From assembly GCA_020633465.1 (NCBI GenBank), contig JACKDN010000016.1, positions 144,724 to 208,723 on the forward strand: a stretch of 64,000 bases of DNA, given 5' to 3'. The position numbers and the translations under genes were made by a program. The stretch comes from Myxococcales bacterium (GTDB lineage: Bacteria > Myxococcota_A > Bradymonadia > UBA7976 > UBA1532). Shown here piece by piece: positions 1 to 8,309 of the stretch; within the stretch, counting starts at the first letter, position 1; each line of letters begins with the position of its first letter. Below the pieces are notes generated by a model. It made no database searches. It was not told the DNA's origin and worked only from the letters and a program-made list of their open reading frames with translations.

Positions 1-2
1 CC

Positions 3-3000
3 GACGACGTCGAGCTGGCCGGGCCGACCGACGTCCTGGACGCCGACAGCGACGACGACGGGCTGCTCGACGGCCAGGAGGATCGGGACGCGGACGGGCA
101 GGTGGGGGCGGGGGAGACCGATCCCCTCGATCCCGACAGCGACGACGACGGGACGGACGACGGCGACGACTGCCGTCCGCTCGATCCGGCGCCGGCCGCC
201 GAGATCTGCGACGACGGCGTCGACAACGATTGCGACGGCCTGGTCGACGAGCCCGACGCCTGCGCGGTCATCGAGGTGCTCGACCTGAACCCCCTGCCCG
301 AGGAGATCGCGCACCCGCTGGACGGGTCGATCGTGCTGGTGGTCGACCGGGTGGTCGATCCGGCCACGGTGCAGGGCATCGTGGTGGTGGGTGATCAGGG
401 CGGCACCTTCGGCACGATGGTGGCGGTCGACGGCCCGCGCATCGAGGTCGTCCTGTCGCGCGCGCCCTTCCCGGGCGAGCGGGTCACGGTGATCGTGCCG
501 GCCGGCTGGGGTGGACCGCCGCCGGTCGGGCTGCCCGAGCCGGTGCAGTACGGCTTCCGGTTCGAGGTGCCGGGCGGGCACGGCGAGCTGCACGCCGCGC
601 GGCGCGCGCTGCCGCCCAACCTGCGCGCCAGCGGCGTCGCCCTGGGTGATCTGGACGGGGACGGGGATCTCGACCTCGTGATCGCCAGCAGCGAGCCGAC
701 GGCCGCGCTGCGCGTGGCGCTCAACGACGGCACGGGCAACTTCCCCGCGGCGGACATCCAGAGCCTCGGCGCGGTGGGCCTGTCGGGGGGCGTCGCGCTG
801 GCCGACTTCGACGCGGACGGCGATCTCGACGCGCTCGTCACGCGGGCCGGCGGCGGGCAGCTGCACCCGAACCGGGGCGACGCGACGTTCGGCGCGCCGA
901 TCGGCTTCGCCGGGAGCAGCTGGGGCCCCGTGGTGGGCGACGTCGACTCCGACGGCGTGGCGGACTTCTTCCTGCCGATCAGCGGCAACGACCGCCTGTA
1001 CCTCGGCGGCGCCGGAGGCCCGTTCCCGCTGGCGTCCGTCTTCCCCTTCGAGGGCAGCCAGGGTGGCCTGCTGGTCGACCTCGAGTTCGACGCGGTGCTG
1101 GATCTGATCGTGTGCCGCGGCGGCGCGAACCCGCTGCGGCTGTACGAGCAGGACGGCGCCGGCGCCTTCAGCGACGTCGGCACCCTCGCCGGGACGCCCG
1201 CGTGCCGCACGGCGGTGGCCGGCGATCTCGACGGCGACGGCGCCGTCGATCTGGTCTTCGCCGTGGCGCTGGGCGCGTCGGAGGTGTGGTTCAACCCGGG
1301 CGACGGGACCCTCGACTTCGAGGCCGGGCAGTCGCTGGACGGGGCGGTCAACGCGCTCGCCCTGGGTGATCTGGACGGGGACGCCGATCTGGACGTCGTG
1401 CTGGCCACGGGCAGCTTCGACGCGCCGCGCGTGTGGCTGAACCAGGACGACGGCACCTTCCAGCGCGGCCCGAACGCCGAGACGGTGTCGACGCCAATCG
1501 GCGTGGCGCTGGGCGATCTGGACGGCGACGGCGATCTCGACGCGGTCGTCGGCAGCAGCGTGACCACGGTGTACCTGAACGAGCCGGACGCCTGCCCGGG
1601 CGATCCGCTGAAGCTCGCGCCCGGCTTCTGCGGCTGCGGCGCGCCCGACGAGGACGCCGACGGGGACTTCGTGCTCGACTGCCTGCCCGATCCCTGCCCC
1701 GGCGCCTCGGACACCGACGAGGACGGCGTGATCGACACCTGCGTCGCCTGCGCGGCCGACACGGACGGTGACGGGGTGTGTGACGCCGACGATCTCTGCC
1801 CCCTCGTGGCGGACGCCGATCAGGCCGATCTGGACGACGACGGGCTGGGCGACGCCTGCGACGACGACGACGACAACGACGGCGTCGAGGACACCGTCGA
1901 TCGCGATCCGTCCGATCCCTTCACCTGTGAGGACGTCGACGCCGACGGTTGCGACGACTGCCAGCGCGGCGTCGACGGGCTGGGCCCGGAGCCCGACGCC
2001 GATCCGGCCGAGGACGGCCCCGACCGCGACAGCGACGGGCTGTGCAACGACGGCGACGACTGCCCCGACTTCCCGGGCGGCGACGAAGACCAGGACGGCC
2101 TGTGCCCGCCCCTGGACGTCTGCCCCGACGTCTTCGATCCCGACCAGCGGGACACGGACGGTGACGGGGGCGGCGACGCCTGCGACGACGACGACGACAA
2201 CGACGGGGTGCCCGACGACGAGGACGCCGATCCGACCGATCCGACCGTGTGCCGCGACGAGGACGGCGACGGCTGCGACGACTGCTCGGGCGCGCTCGGG
2301 GACGGCTTCGGGTTGGGCGACGACTTCGCGCCCAACAACGACGGGGACGATCAGGACGGCGACGGGCTGTGCGACGCGGGGGATCCCTGTCCGCTGGTGA
2401 TCGGGGGCGACGAAGACGGCGACGGCGTGTGCGCGCCGGACGACAACTGCCCGGCGGTGTCCAACCCCGACCAGATCGACAGCGACGAGGACGGCGTGGG
2501 CGACGCGTGCGACCTGCCCGATGATCCGGACGCCGGCGTCGCGGTCGACCTGGGCGTCGCGCCGGACGCGGCGGTCGAGGCGGACGCGGCGGTCGAGGCG
2601 GACGCGGCGGTCGAGGCGGACGCGGCGGTCGAGGCGGACGCGGCGGTCGAAGACGACGCGGCGGTCGAAGCGGACGCGGCGGTCGAAGTCGACGCGGCGG
2701 TCGAAGCGGACGCGGCGGTCGAGGCGGACGCGGCGGTCGAAGACGACGCCGCCGTCGCCTCCGACGCCGCCGTCGCGCCGGACGCCGCGGTGGAGGAAGA
2801 CGCGGCCCCGCCGGTGGACGCCGCGGTCGCCGTGGACGCGGCGGCCGACGCGGCGCCCCGCCCGGATCGTGGGCCCGACGGGCCGCCGCCCGTGCTCGAC
2901 GGCGCGCCGCCCGCCGTCACCCCCGACGCCGGGCCGTCCGGGCCCGACCAGGACGGCGACGGCGTCGCCGACGCCGTCGACAACTGCGTCTTCCTGTCCA

Positions 3001-3257
3001 ACGCCGACCAAGAGGACGCCGACGACGACGGCGTGGGCGATCGCTGCGACAGCAACGACGGCAACGAGCGCGCCGACGCACCCTTTCAGGGCCTCGATCT
3101 GCAGGGCGGCGGCGGCTGCGACCTCGTCTCCGGCGGTGGCGGTGCCCCGGCCGGGTGGGCGGCGCTGGCGCTGTTGTTGGGGCTCAGCCGTCGGCGGCGG
3201 CGGCGTCGGCTTGGACCGCGTCCTCGACCGCGTGCTCGTCGGGCAGCGCGTAGGTGA
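3..3257 (+). CDS. Surface protein, FG-GAP and thrombospondin-3 repeats, MYXO-CTERM-like tail (5' partial)
   Basis: The frame is open from the first bases, so the start lies upstream. The visible 1,084 residues begin with acidic DxDxDG calcium-binding repeats. About six FG-GAP/VCBS-like blades follow (GVALGDLDGDGDLD-type, roughly nt 620-1580), probably a beta-propeller. Next is a long thrombospondin type 3 region with paired Cys and DxDxDG loops, then a low-complexity DAAVEA linker (nt 2565-2840). The end matches the MYXO-CTERM plan: GGGCD, a hydrophobic segment (WAALALLLGL), then a run of Arg. In Myxococcota this signal marks proteins sorted to the cell surface by a dedicated protease. The last 74 nt overlap the convergent gene at 3184-3951. 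The ligand cannot be inferred. Confidence 0.88.
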   Translation, partial: DDVELAGPTDVLDADSDDDGLLDGQEDRDADGQVGAGETDPLDPDSDDDGTDDGDDCRPLDPAPAAEICDDGVDNDCDGLVDEPDACAVIEVLDLNPLPEEIAHPLDGSIVLVVDRVVDPATVQGIVVVGDQGGTFGTMVAVDGPRIEVVLSRAPFPGERVTVIVPAGWGGPPPVGLPEPVQYGFRFEVPGGHGELHAARRALPPNLRASGVALGDLDGDGDLDLVIASSEPTAALRVALNDGTGNFPAADIQSLGAVGLSGGVALADFDADGDLDALVTRAGGGQLHPNRGDATFGAPIGFAGSSWGPVVGDVDSDGVADFFLPISGNDRLYLGGAGGPFPLASVFPFEGSQGGLLVDLEFDAVLDLIVCRGGANPLRLYEQDGAGAFSDVGTLAGTPACRTAVAGDLDGDGAVDLVFAVALGASEVWFNPGDGTLDFEAGQSLDGAVNALALGDLDGDADLDVVLATGSFDAPRVWLNQDDGTFQRGPNAETVSTPIGVALGDLDGDGDLDAVVGSSVTTVYLNEPDACPGDPLKLAPGFCGCGAPDEDADGDFVLDCLPDPCPGASDTDEDGVIDTCVACAADTDGDGVCDADDLCPLVADADQADLDDDGLGDACDDDDDNDGVEDTVDRDPSDPFTCEDVDADGCDDCQRGVDGLGPEPDADPAEDGPDRDSDGLCNDGDDCPDFPGGDEDQDGLCPPLDVCPDVFDPDQRDTDGDGGGDACDDDDDNDGVPDDEDADPTDPTVCRDEDGDGCDDCSGALGDGFGLGDDFAPNNDGDDQDGDGLCDAGDPCPLVIGGDEDGDGVCAPDDNCPAVSNPDQIDSDEDGVGDACDLPDDPDAGVAVDLGVAPDAAVEADAAVEADAAVEADAAVEADAAVEDDAAVEADAAVEVDAAVEADAAVEADAAVEDDAAVASDAAVAPDAAVEEDAAPPVDAAVAVDAAADAAPRPDRGPDGPPPVLDGAPPAVTPDAGPSGPDQDGDGVADAVDNCVFLSNADQEDADDDGVGDRCDSNDGNERADAPFQGLDLQGGGGCDLVSGGGGAPAGWAALALLLGLSRRRRRRRLGPRPRPRARRAARR
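2565..2840 (+). repeat. 18-bp tandem repeat coding for DAAVEA units
   Basis: About 15 copies of an 18-bp unit encode six-residue DAAVEA repeats. The copies are nearly identical at the start (nt 2565-2640) and diverge later (VEDD, VEVD, VASD, VAPD). The frame is preserved throughout, so this is a spacer between the calcium-binding domain and the membrane-sorting tail. It probably varies in length between strains. Confidence 0.85.
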
Positions 3258-3951
3258 GCACGCCGCGCGCCTCGAGGTAGGCGCGGTGCTGTTCGTACCA
3301 CGCCGCCCAGCGGTCGTTGCGCGCGCGCAGCGCCGCCACCTCGTCGATCAGCGCGTACCGGGTCATGCTCGCGGGCGGCGGGCGGTCGGGGCGCTCGTCC
3401 CGCTCGACGCCCAGCCGTCGCAGCAGGCGGTCGGCCACCGAGAACGTCACGAACAGCGTCATCGCGCTGCGCGCGGCTTTCAGCGCCACGCCGCGCAGGC
3501 GCAGCAGGCGCACCGAGCGGCCCAGCGCGCTGACCCGGAGCACGCGCAGCACCGGCAGCAGGATCACCACCAGATCCAGCCAGTTGCGCTTGACGTACTC
3601 CCACCGCGACTCGGCCACCGCGATCTTGACGACGAACTCGACGAGGAAGGCCACCCACACCAGGCCGAAGCCGACGTCCACCCACCGGGCCAGATCGGGC
3701 GGCAGATCGCCCTGCACCTCGAGCGCCAGCAGGGGCAGCACCGCCACCGCGAGCAGGATCATCGGCCAGTGGAAGGTGCGCTCGACGCGCTCGCGCACGT
3801 CGTCGTCGGCGATCACCACGCCCAGGCGGGGCACGCGCACGTGCCGCGTGCCGGGCGGCGGGGGCGGCAGCTCGGTGCCGGCGGCCACCCGCCAGGGTCG
3901 CGCCCGCGGCGGCAGCGGCGCTTCGTCGTCGAACTCGAACAGCTCGGTCAC
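3184..3951 (-). CDS. Voltage-sensor-like membrane protein without a pore domain
   Basis: This 255-residue protein starts at a GTG overlapping the upstream carboxypeptidase stop by 4 nt (GTGA), so translation is probably coupled. Four helices can be read. S1 is about residues 62-78. S2 is about 91-110 (FLVEFVVKI). S3 starts at KRNWLDLVVILLP (about 121-133). S4 is about 134-158, with Arg spaced mostly by three (LRVLRV, then GRSVRLLRLRG). This resembles the S1-S4 sensor of bacterial voltage-gated cation channels. No S5-P-S6 or TVGYG-like filter follows, only a helical cytoplasmic tail. It may be a proton-channel-like or regulatory sensor; function is not established. It converges on the surface-protein gene with a 74-nt overlap. 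Confidence 0.75.
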   Translation of the reverse strand: MTELFEFDDEAPLPPRARPWRVAAGTELPPPPPGTRHVRVPRLGVVIADDDVRERVERTFHWPMILLAVAVLPLLALEVQGDLPPDLARWVDVGFGLVWVAFLVEFVVKIAVAESRWEYVKRNWLDLVVILLPVLRVLRVSALGRSVRLLRLRGVALKAARSAMTLFVTFSVADRLLRRLGVERDERPDRPPPASMTRYALIDEVAALRARNDRWAAWYEQHRAYLEARGVLTYALPDEHAVEDAVQADAAAADG

Positions 3952-6026
3952 GGGCAGGTCCCCGTGCCGCCGGTGCCGCGGGGCAGCCGGAAGTCGAGGC
4001 GCACGGCGCCGTCGACGTCGATGCGCTGCTGCACGGGCTTCATGCCCGACGCCTTCACCCGCACCGTGTAGGTGCCCGGCGCGGGCAGGTAGCGGTCGTA
4101 GCGTCCGTCGCGGCAGCGCGTGTGCCAGCGCTCCTTGTTGCGCGTCGGCTGCTCGAGGATCTCGACCTCGGCGTGCACCGGCTTGCCGGCGGCGTCGGTG
4201 ACGAAGCCCGACACCGAGGGCCCCTCGAGCAGGCGGTCGAGCAGCACGGTCCAGGTGGGCCGGGTCACCGCGACGATCGCGCTGCGCTCGGTCATGTCGA
4301 GGGGGGTGTACAGCGCGCCCTCGACCAGCAGGGCCAGCGTGCCGTGGGTGAAGCGGTGCCAGTCCTGGTCGGTGCCGTCGACCGCGTACAGGTTCTTGCG
4401 CACCTTGTAGGGCCGCTGCTGCGGGTGTTCGGCCAGCTTGGCGGCGATCTCCTCGGCCACCGTCCAGGCCTCGTTGGGCTCGGGACCCTCGACCCGCGGG
4501 ATGGTGTACGGCGCGAGGATGGCCACGGTGCCCGTGTGGTAGGACACCGACGCCGCGAAGCGCTCGCGGTCGGCGAGGGCCATCAGGCCGCGGGTCTCGG
4601 GCTCGCTGGCCGGCTTCGGGCCCCGGTAGTAGCGGCTGTGCGGCTTCGAGTGGCTGCCCCGCTCGCCCAGGCGGCCCCAGTAGAAGGGGTAGTTGCGGTT
4701 CAGGTCGACGCCGTCCCGCAGGTCGCGCTCGCCGTCGCGATCGAGATCGCGCCCGTTCTTGCGCGCCCCGTCCTTGCTCTCTTCGAGGAAGTAGTGGTTG
4801 CCGTCGGGGTTCACCAGCGGCACCGCCCACACCACCCAGTTGTCCAGCCACCGCTGCGTCCGTGCGTCGCCGGGCGGCGCCTCGAGCAGCTGCTGCACCG
4901 CGTCGAGCACGAACTCCACCGACAGGGGTTCGTCGCCGTGGTGCGCGCCGTTCAGCAGAAGGGTCGGGCGGCGCCCGGCGTGCTCGATGTCGTTGGCCAC
5001 GGCGACCGCGTAGATCGGCCGGCCCTCGACGCTGGTGCCGACGGTGGCCAGGCGCACGCGATCGGGGAAGCGGTGCAGGTAGGCGCGCAGGATGGCCTCG
5101 ACCATCTCGTTGTTCTTGTAGCTGCGGTCGATGCGCACCCCGCGCCCGGTGGGCTCGGGGGGCCGCGCGCGCCAGGTCAGGTAGTGGCGGTCGAGGTACT
5201 TCCAGGGCATGCGGGTGATCATCCGCAGCACCGGCAGACGGTCGCAGTGCAGCCGCTCGAGGCCGGCCCAGTCGGTGCGGAAGGCCACGCGCGGCGGCCG
5301 CCCCTCGAGCTGCTCGAGGATGCGGCCGTAGACGGTCGCCTGGGCCGCGTCGCTGGGCTTCATCAGCACCACCAGCGGGGCGCGATCGGGCTCGACGGGG
5401 GGCAGACCGTCGCAGGGCGGGCGCGCGCTCAGGCCGGTCAGCGCGACCCCTTGCCCCCAGCGCGAGCCCCCGCGCACGCCGACCAGGCCGCGGCCCGCCG
5501 GCACGTCGTTCGCCAGCAGGGTGCCGAGGAAGCGGCCCTCGGCCGGATCGATGAAGTGGGCCACCATGCGATCACCGAACACCTGCACGACGATCTCGAG
5601 GGTGGTCATGCGGGGCGAGCGGCGCAGCTGGATGCGCTCGTCGAGCAGCGACACCTCGCCGCGGCGGATCGACACCAGCTGGGCGCGGCGCCCGCGGATC
5701 TGCACGCCGACCGCGGCGTCCAGGCGGCGCGCGCGGCGGTCGGGCCGCGCGCGCACCAGCAGCGTCAGATCCAAGCCGTCGCGGGGGTTGCCGACGCGGA
5801 AGCGGTAGGTGCCGTCGGCGGTGGCGCCGTCGCCCGGATCGACCAGCCAGAAGCCCCGGTGCTGCAGGGGTGACACCGCGCCGGCCCGCTGCGACCACTC
5901 GCCCTTCACCGTGGCGCGGCGCGCGACGGTGTGCGCGTCGAGCAGCACGCGCTCGGCCGCGCCGGCCGGTGCGGCCAAGGCGGCGAGCAGCGCGACGATC
6001 GCCAGCGCCGGCAGCCTGTCAGCCAC
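3948..6026 (-). CDS. Secreted M14-family zinc carboxypeptidase with accessory domains
   Basis: The 692-residue protein begins with a signal peptide (MADRLPALAIVALLAALAAP then AGA). About 200 residues of a beta-rich, concanavalin-like domain follow. The M14 domain carries the zinc motif HHGDE (H-x-x-E), NPDG, a substrate-binding DLNRNYPF segment, the zinc His in SYHT, and a likely catalytic Glu in LLVEGAL. A C-terminal carboxypeptidase-regulatory-like fold follows (VTDAAGKPVHAEVEI to LPAPGTYTVRVKASG). Its DLDRDGERDLRDG insertion resembles a calcium-binding loop. It likely trims C-terminal residues from peptides in the periplasm or outside. It overlaps the upstream cyclotransferase-like gene by 8 nt and the downstream voltage-sensor gene by 4 nt, forming a three-gene unit. 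Confidence 0.9.
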   Translation of the reverse strand: MADRLPALAIVALLAALAAPAGAAERVLLDAHTVARRATVKGEWSQRAGAVSPLQHRGFWLVDPGDGATADGTYRFRVGNPRDGLDLTLLVRARPDRRARRLDAAVGVQIRGRRAQLVSIRRGEVSLLDERIQLRRSPRMTTLEIVVQVFGDRMVAHFIDPAEGRFLGTLLANDVPAGRGLVGVRGGSRWGQGVALTGLSARPPCDGLPPVEPDRAPLVVLMKPSDAAQATVYGRILEQLEGRPPRVAFRTDWAGLERLHCDRLPVLRMITRMPWKYLDRHYLTWRARPPEPTGRGVRIDRSYKNNEMVEAILRAYLHRFPDRVRLATVGTSVEGRPIYAVAVANDIEHAGRRPTLLLNGAHHGDEPLSVEFVLDAVQQLLEAPPGDARTQRWLDNWVVWAVPLVNPDGNHYFLEESKDGARKNGRDLDRDGERDLRDGVDLNRNYPFYWGRLGERGSHSKPHSRYYRGPKPASEPETRGLMALADRERFAASVSYHTGTVAILAPYTIPRVEGPEPNEAWTVAEEIAAKLAEHPQQRPYKVRKNLYAVDGTDQDWHRFTHGTLALLVEGALYTPLDMTERSAIVAVTRPTWTVLLDRLLEGPSVSGFVTDAAGKPVHAEVEILEQPTRNKERWHTRCRDGRYDRYLPAPGTYTVRVKASGMKPVQQRIDVDGAVRLDFRLPRGTGGTGTCP

Positions 6027-6390
6027 CGGTGACCTCGTCGCGTCGCCGCCAGTCCCCGTGGGCGATCACCGGGTGCGCGCCGCGGCGCTCGGGCCGCAGC
6101 AGGTAGGCCGCGGCGGGCGCCGCGTCCTGCAGCGCGACCGGCGACCGCGTGTACAGCGCCGGCGCGTCCTCGTAGGCGTCGAGCGCCGGCAGGGCCGCGT
6201 CGTCCACGTCGTACACCTCACCGCGCACCGCCGTCTCGCCCCCCTCGATCAGCGCCGGATACCAGCCCAGCCGCAGCAGCGTGTACCGCGCGTGGGTGCG
6301 GGCCGCGCCCACGTAGCGCGCCGCGCCGAGCAGGTGGTGCCCGACCTCGCCGCGCATCAGCGTGCCGTAGATGAACAGTCGGGTCGCCAT
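6019..6390 (-). CDS. Gamma-glutamylcyclotransferase-fold (AIG2-like) protein
   Basis: This 123-residue protein has the family's N-terminal phosphate-loop signature (FIYGTLMRG) and the central EVYDVDDAALPALDAYEDAP segment, whose Glu matches the usual catalytic acid. The length is normal for the GGCT-like family, which cyclises gamma-glutamyl amines or peptides to release 5-oxoproline. It is the first gene of the minus-strand trio and overlaps the M14 carboxypeptidase by 8 nt. The pairing suggests linked handling of unusual peptide or amine bonds, but the substrate is unknown. The next gene upstream diverges across a 119-bp gap with no confident promoter. Confidence 0.85.
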   Translation of the reverse strand: MATRLFIYGTLMRGEVGHHLLGAARYVGAARTHARYTLLRLGWYPALIEGGETAVRGEVYDVDDAALPALDAYEDAPALYTRSPVALQDAAPAAAYLLRPERRGAHPVIAHGDWRRRDEVTGG

Positions 6391-6509
6391 GGCCCGGCAT
6401 CATAGGCGCTGCGCCCGGTCCCCCCGCAACCCCGGCGCGTGGACGCTTTACGACCGCGGCCGGCCGTGCTTGTCTTCGCAGCGCGCCGCCGCCTGCCCGT
6501 GGAGCCCCG

Positions 6510-6935
6510 ATGTCCGACACCCTGCCCGCGCCCGCCGACGTGCTGCCCCACCGGCCGCCCTTCCTCTTCCTCGACCGGATCCTCCGCTGCGACGCCCAGC
6601 GCGCCGTCGCCGAGCGCACCTTCCCGGCCGACGAGCCCTTCTTCGCGGGCCACTTCCCGGGCAACCCGGTCGTGCCCGGCGTCATCCTCGTCGAGGCGAT
6701 GGCGCAGACGCTGGCCTACCTCGCCCTGCGCGCCCGCGGGGGCGGTACGGTGCTCTTGACGGGCATCGACGGGTGCAAGGTGCGTCGCCCGGTGCGCCCG
6801 GGCGAGACGGTGACGTTCAGCGTCGAGGTCACGCGGGCGAAGATGGGGCTGGTGGTGGCCCGGGCCGAGGCGGCGGTGGGCGACGAGCCCTGCGCCTCGG
6901 CCGAGCTGCGGGGCTATCTGGCCCCGCAGGCGTGA
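6510..6935 (+). CDS. fabZ: FabZ/FabA-type 3-hydroxyacyl-ACP dehydratase
   Basis: The 141-residue hot-dog protein has the FabZ hallmarks: an N-terminal LPHRPPFLFLDR block, the catalytic His in GHFPGNPVVPGV, and the catalytic acid in the following LVEAMAQ helix. The family dehydrates 3-hydroxyacyl-ACP to trans-2-enoyl-ACP in fatty-acid or polyketide synthesis. Length is typical. No fab cluster surrounds it, so it may be a second copy or serve a specialised lipid; the exact substrate is unproven. A GGAG sequence lies just upstream of the ATG. It converges on the lipoprotein gene at 6963, separated by a perfect hairpin. Confidence 0.88.
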   Translation: MSDTLPAPADVLPHRPPFLFLDRILRCDAQRAVAERTFPADEPFFAGHFPGNPVVPGVILVEAMAQTLAYLALRARGGGTVLLTGIDGCKVRRPVRPGETVTFSVEVTRAKMGLVVARAEAAVGDEPCASAELRGYLAPQA

Positions 6936-6938
6936 GGT

Positions 6939-6956
6939 CGCGTCCGGGCGGACGCG
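6939..6956. terminator. Candidate bidirectional terminator hairpin
   Basis: A perfect 7-bp stem (CGCGTCC / GGACGCG) with a GGGC loop sits in the 27-bp gap between two convergent genes. It has no T tract on either strand, so intrinsic termination is only suggested by position and symmetry. Confidence 0.45.
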
Positions 6957-6962
6957 CCGGCC

Positions 6963-8213
6963 TCACTTGCTGGCGGTGAGCGCCTTCTCGATCTTGTCGA
7001 GCACGTGCTTGTCCTGCCCCGGCTTGCCCGCGGCGTCGGCGTAGGCCGTCTTCAGCGCCTCGAGCTTGGCCTTCTCGGCGCCCAGCTCCTTCATCGTGTC
7101 CACCGCGCTCGTGCGGGCCATCCAGTAGGCCTGGCGGTCCTTGACGATGTCGGCGAGCACGTCGACCAGCTCCTCCTTCTTGAACCAGTCGGCCTTGGCC
7201 TGGAACTTCTCGTTCTTCGCCCACATCATGCTCGACAGCGACGCCCAGGCCGGCATCTTCTCGGTGCGGGGCGTGGCCTTCAGGCGCTTGATGGTCAGCT
7301 CGTAGGCCTTCTTGCTCGGCTCGTCGTGCACGATGGGCGACGACCACATGCCGATGAGGCCCCGCATGCAGTCGGCGTACAGGCGGGGATCCTTCTCGGC
7401 CTCGGCCGTCAGCTTCTCGAGCAGGGGCAGGGCGCGCTCGTCACCCCGCGCGCCGAGGCGGCTGCAGCCGTAGCGGCGCACGTCCTCGTCGGCGTCCTTC
7501 TCGACCATCATCATCGCCTTCTCGAGCGTGCCGTCGGTGCCCTTGGCCCAGCTCGACGTGAGGGCGCTGACGACCTCCTTGCGCACCTTCGGGTTCTCGT
7601 GATCGGCGTTGCTCATCACCAGCTCGAGCACGGCCGGGTTCTTGGCGATGCTGCTCGAGACGGTGCGGATCATCGACTTGAGGACCCCGGGCACCTTCTC
7701 CTTCTTGGCGGCGTCCACGATGGCCTGCTGGCTCTCCTGGCTGGCGCCGAAGAGCGAGCCCATCAGCGTGGCGCTCTGCAGCCGCACGGCCGGGCTCTCG
7801 TGGTTGATGTGCTTCTTGCCCAGGCCCGACAGCCCGCCGCCCGCCGCCTTGATCAGATCGCGGCGGTTCTTGCGCGCGTCGTTGTAGGCCTTCCAGGCCT
7901 CGCACTTGCGGTCGATGCCGCGATCGTCCACCTCGCACGCCGAGAGGCCCAGCAGCAGCTTCTCGTACGCCTCGAGGGTCAGCCCCGGGCCGTCCTTCGC
8001 GAGCCCGTCGACCGTCTTCTTGGCGTCCTTCGCCTGGTCGATCATCTCGCCGGCGGCCTCGCCGGCCTTGCCCTTCAGGGCCTCGGCCGTCTTGTCGGTC
8101 TTGGTGTCGGCCGCCGCCTTCTCGGCGCCGCCCGACGCGGGCTCGTCCTTCTTCCCACAGCCGGCCAGGCCGAGCAGACCGAAGGCCAGGAGCACGATCG
8201 GCAGGTTCCGCAT
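6963..8213 (-). CDS. Helical-repeat (HEAT-like) lipoprotein
   Basis: The start is the ATG at 8213, because a GAGGAGGG Shine-Dalgarno lies about 5 nt upstream and the protein then begins with a clean lipoprotein signal (MRNLPIVLLAFGLLGLAGCGKK; lipobox LAGC). The mature 400-residue part is a charged Lys/Ala/Asp linker followed by alpha-helical HEAT-like repeats (for example VRLQSATLMGSLFGASQES and EDVRRYGCSRLGARGDERA). It is probably a periplasmic or outer-membrane scaffold. No enzymatic motif is visible. A strong promoter candidate lies at 8262-8290. Confidence 0.82.
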   Translation of the reverse strand: MRNLPIVLLAFGLLGLAGCGKKDEPASGGAEKAAADTKTDKTAEALKGKAGEAAGEMIDQAKDAKKTVDGLAKDGPGLTLEAYEKLLLGLSACEVDDRGIDRKCEAWKAYNDARKNRRDLIKAAGGGLSGLGKKHINHESPAVRLQSATLMGSLFGASQESQQAIVDAAKKEKVPGVLKSMIRTVSSSIAKNPAVLELVMSNADHENPKVRKEVVSALTSSWAKGTDGTLEKAMMMVEKDADEDVRRYGCSRLGARGDERALPLLEKLTAEAEKDPRLYADCMRGLIGMWSSPIVHDEPSKKAYELTIKRLKATPRTEKMPAWASLSSMMWAKNEKFQAKADWFKKEELVDVLADIVKDRQAYWMARTSAVDTMKELGAEKAKLEALKTAYADAAGKPGQDKHVLDKIEKALTASK

Positions 8214-8261
8214 GAAGCCCTCCTCGTTGATGGGCGGGGCCACAGACCCCGGTCGGGCGGC

Positions 8262-8290
8262 AGTATTTGACGGGGTGGGGCGGGTGTCAA
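8262..8290 (-). promoter_or_regulatory. Sigma-70-like promoter for the HEAT-like lipoprotein
   Basis: On the minus strand a perfect TTGACA (8290-8285) is followed by a 17-nt spacer and AATACT (8267-8262; four of six matches to TATAAT). It would start transcription about 40 nt upstream of the ATG at 8213. It is one of the few AT-rich spots in the area. Confidence 0.65.
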
Positions 8291-8309
8291 CCCTCCCCCG
8301 AGGGCCCGA

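Noticed and set aside
2565..2840. Regular repeats considered as a CRISPR array
   Set aside because: The units are contiguous, keep the reading frame and have no unique spacers.
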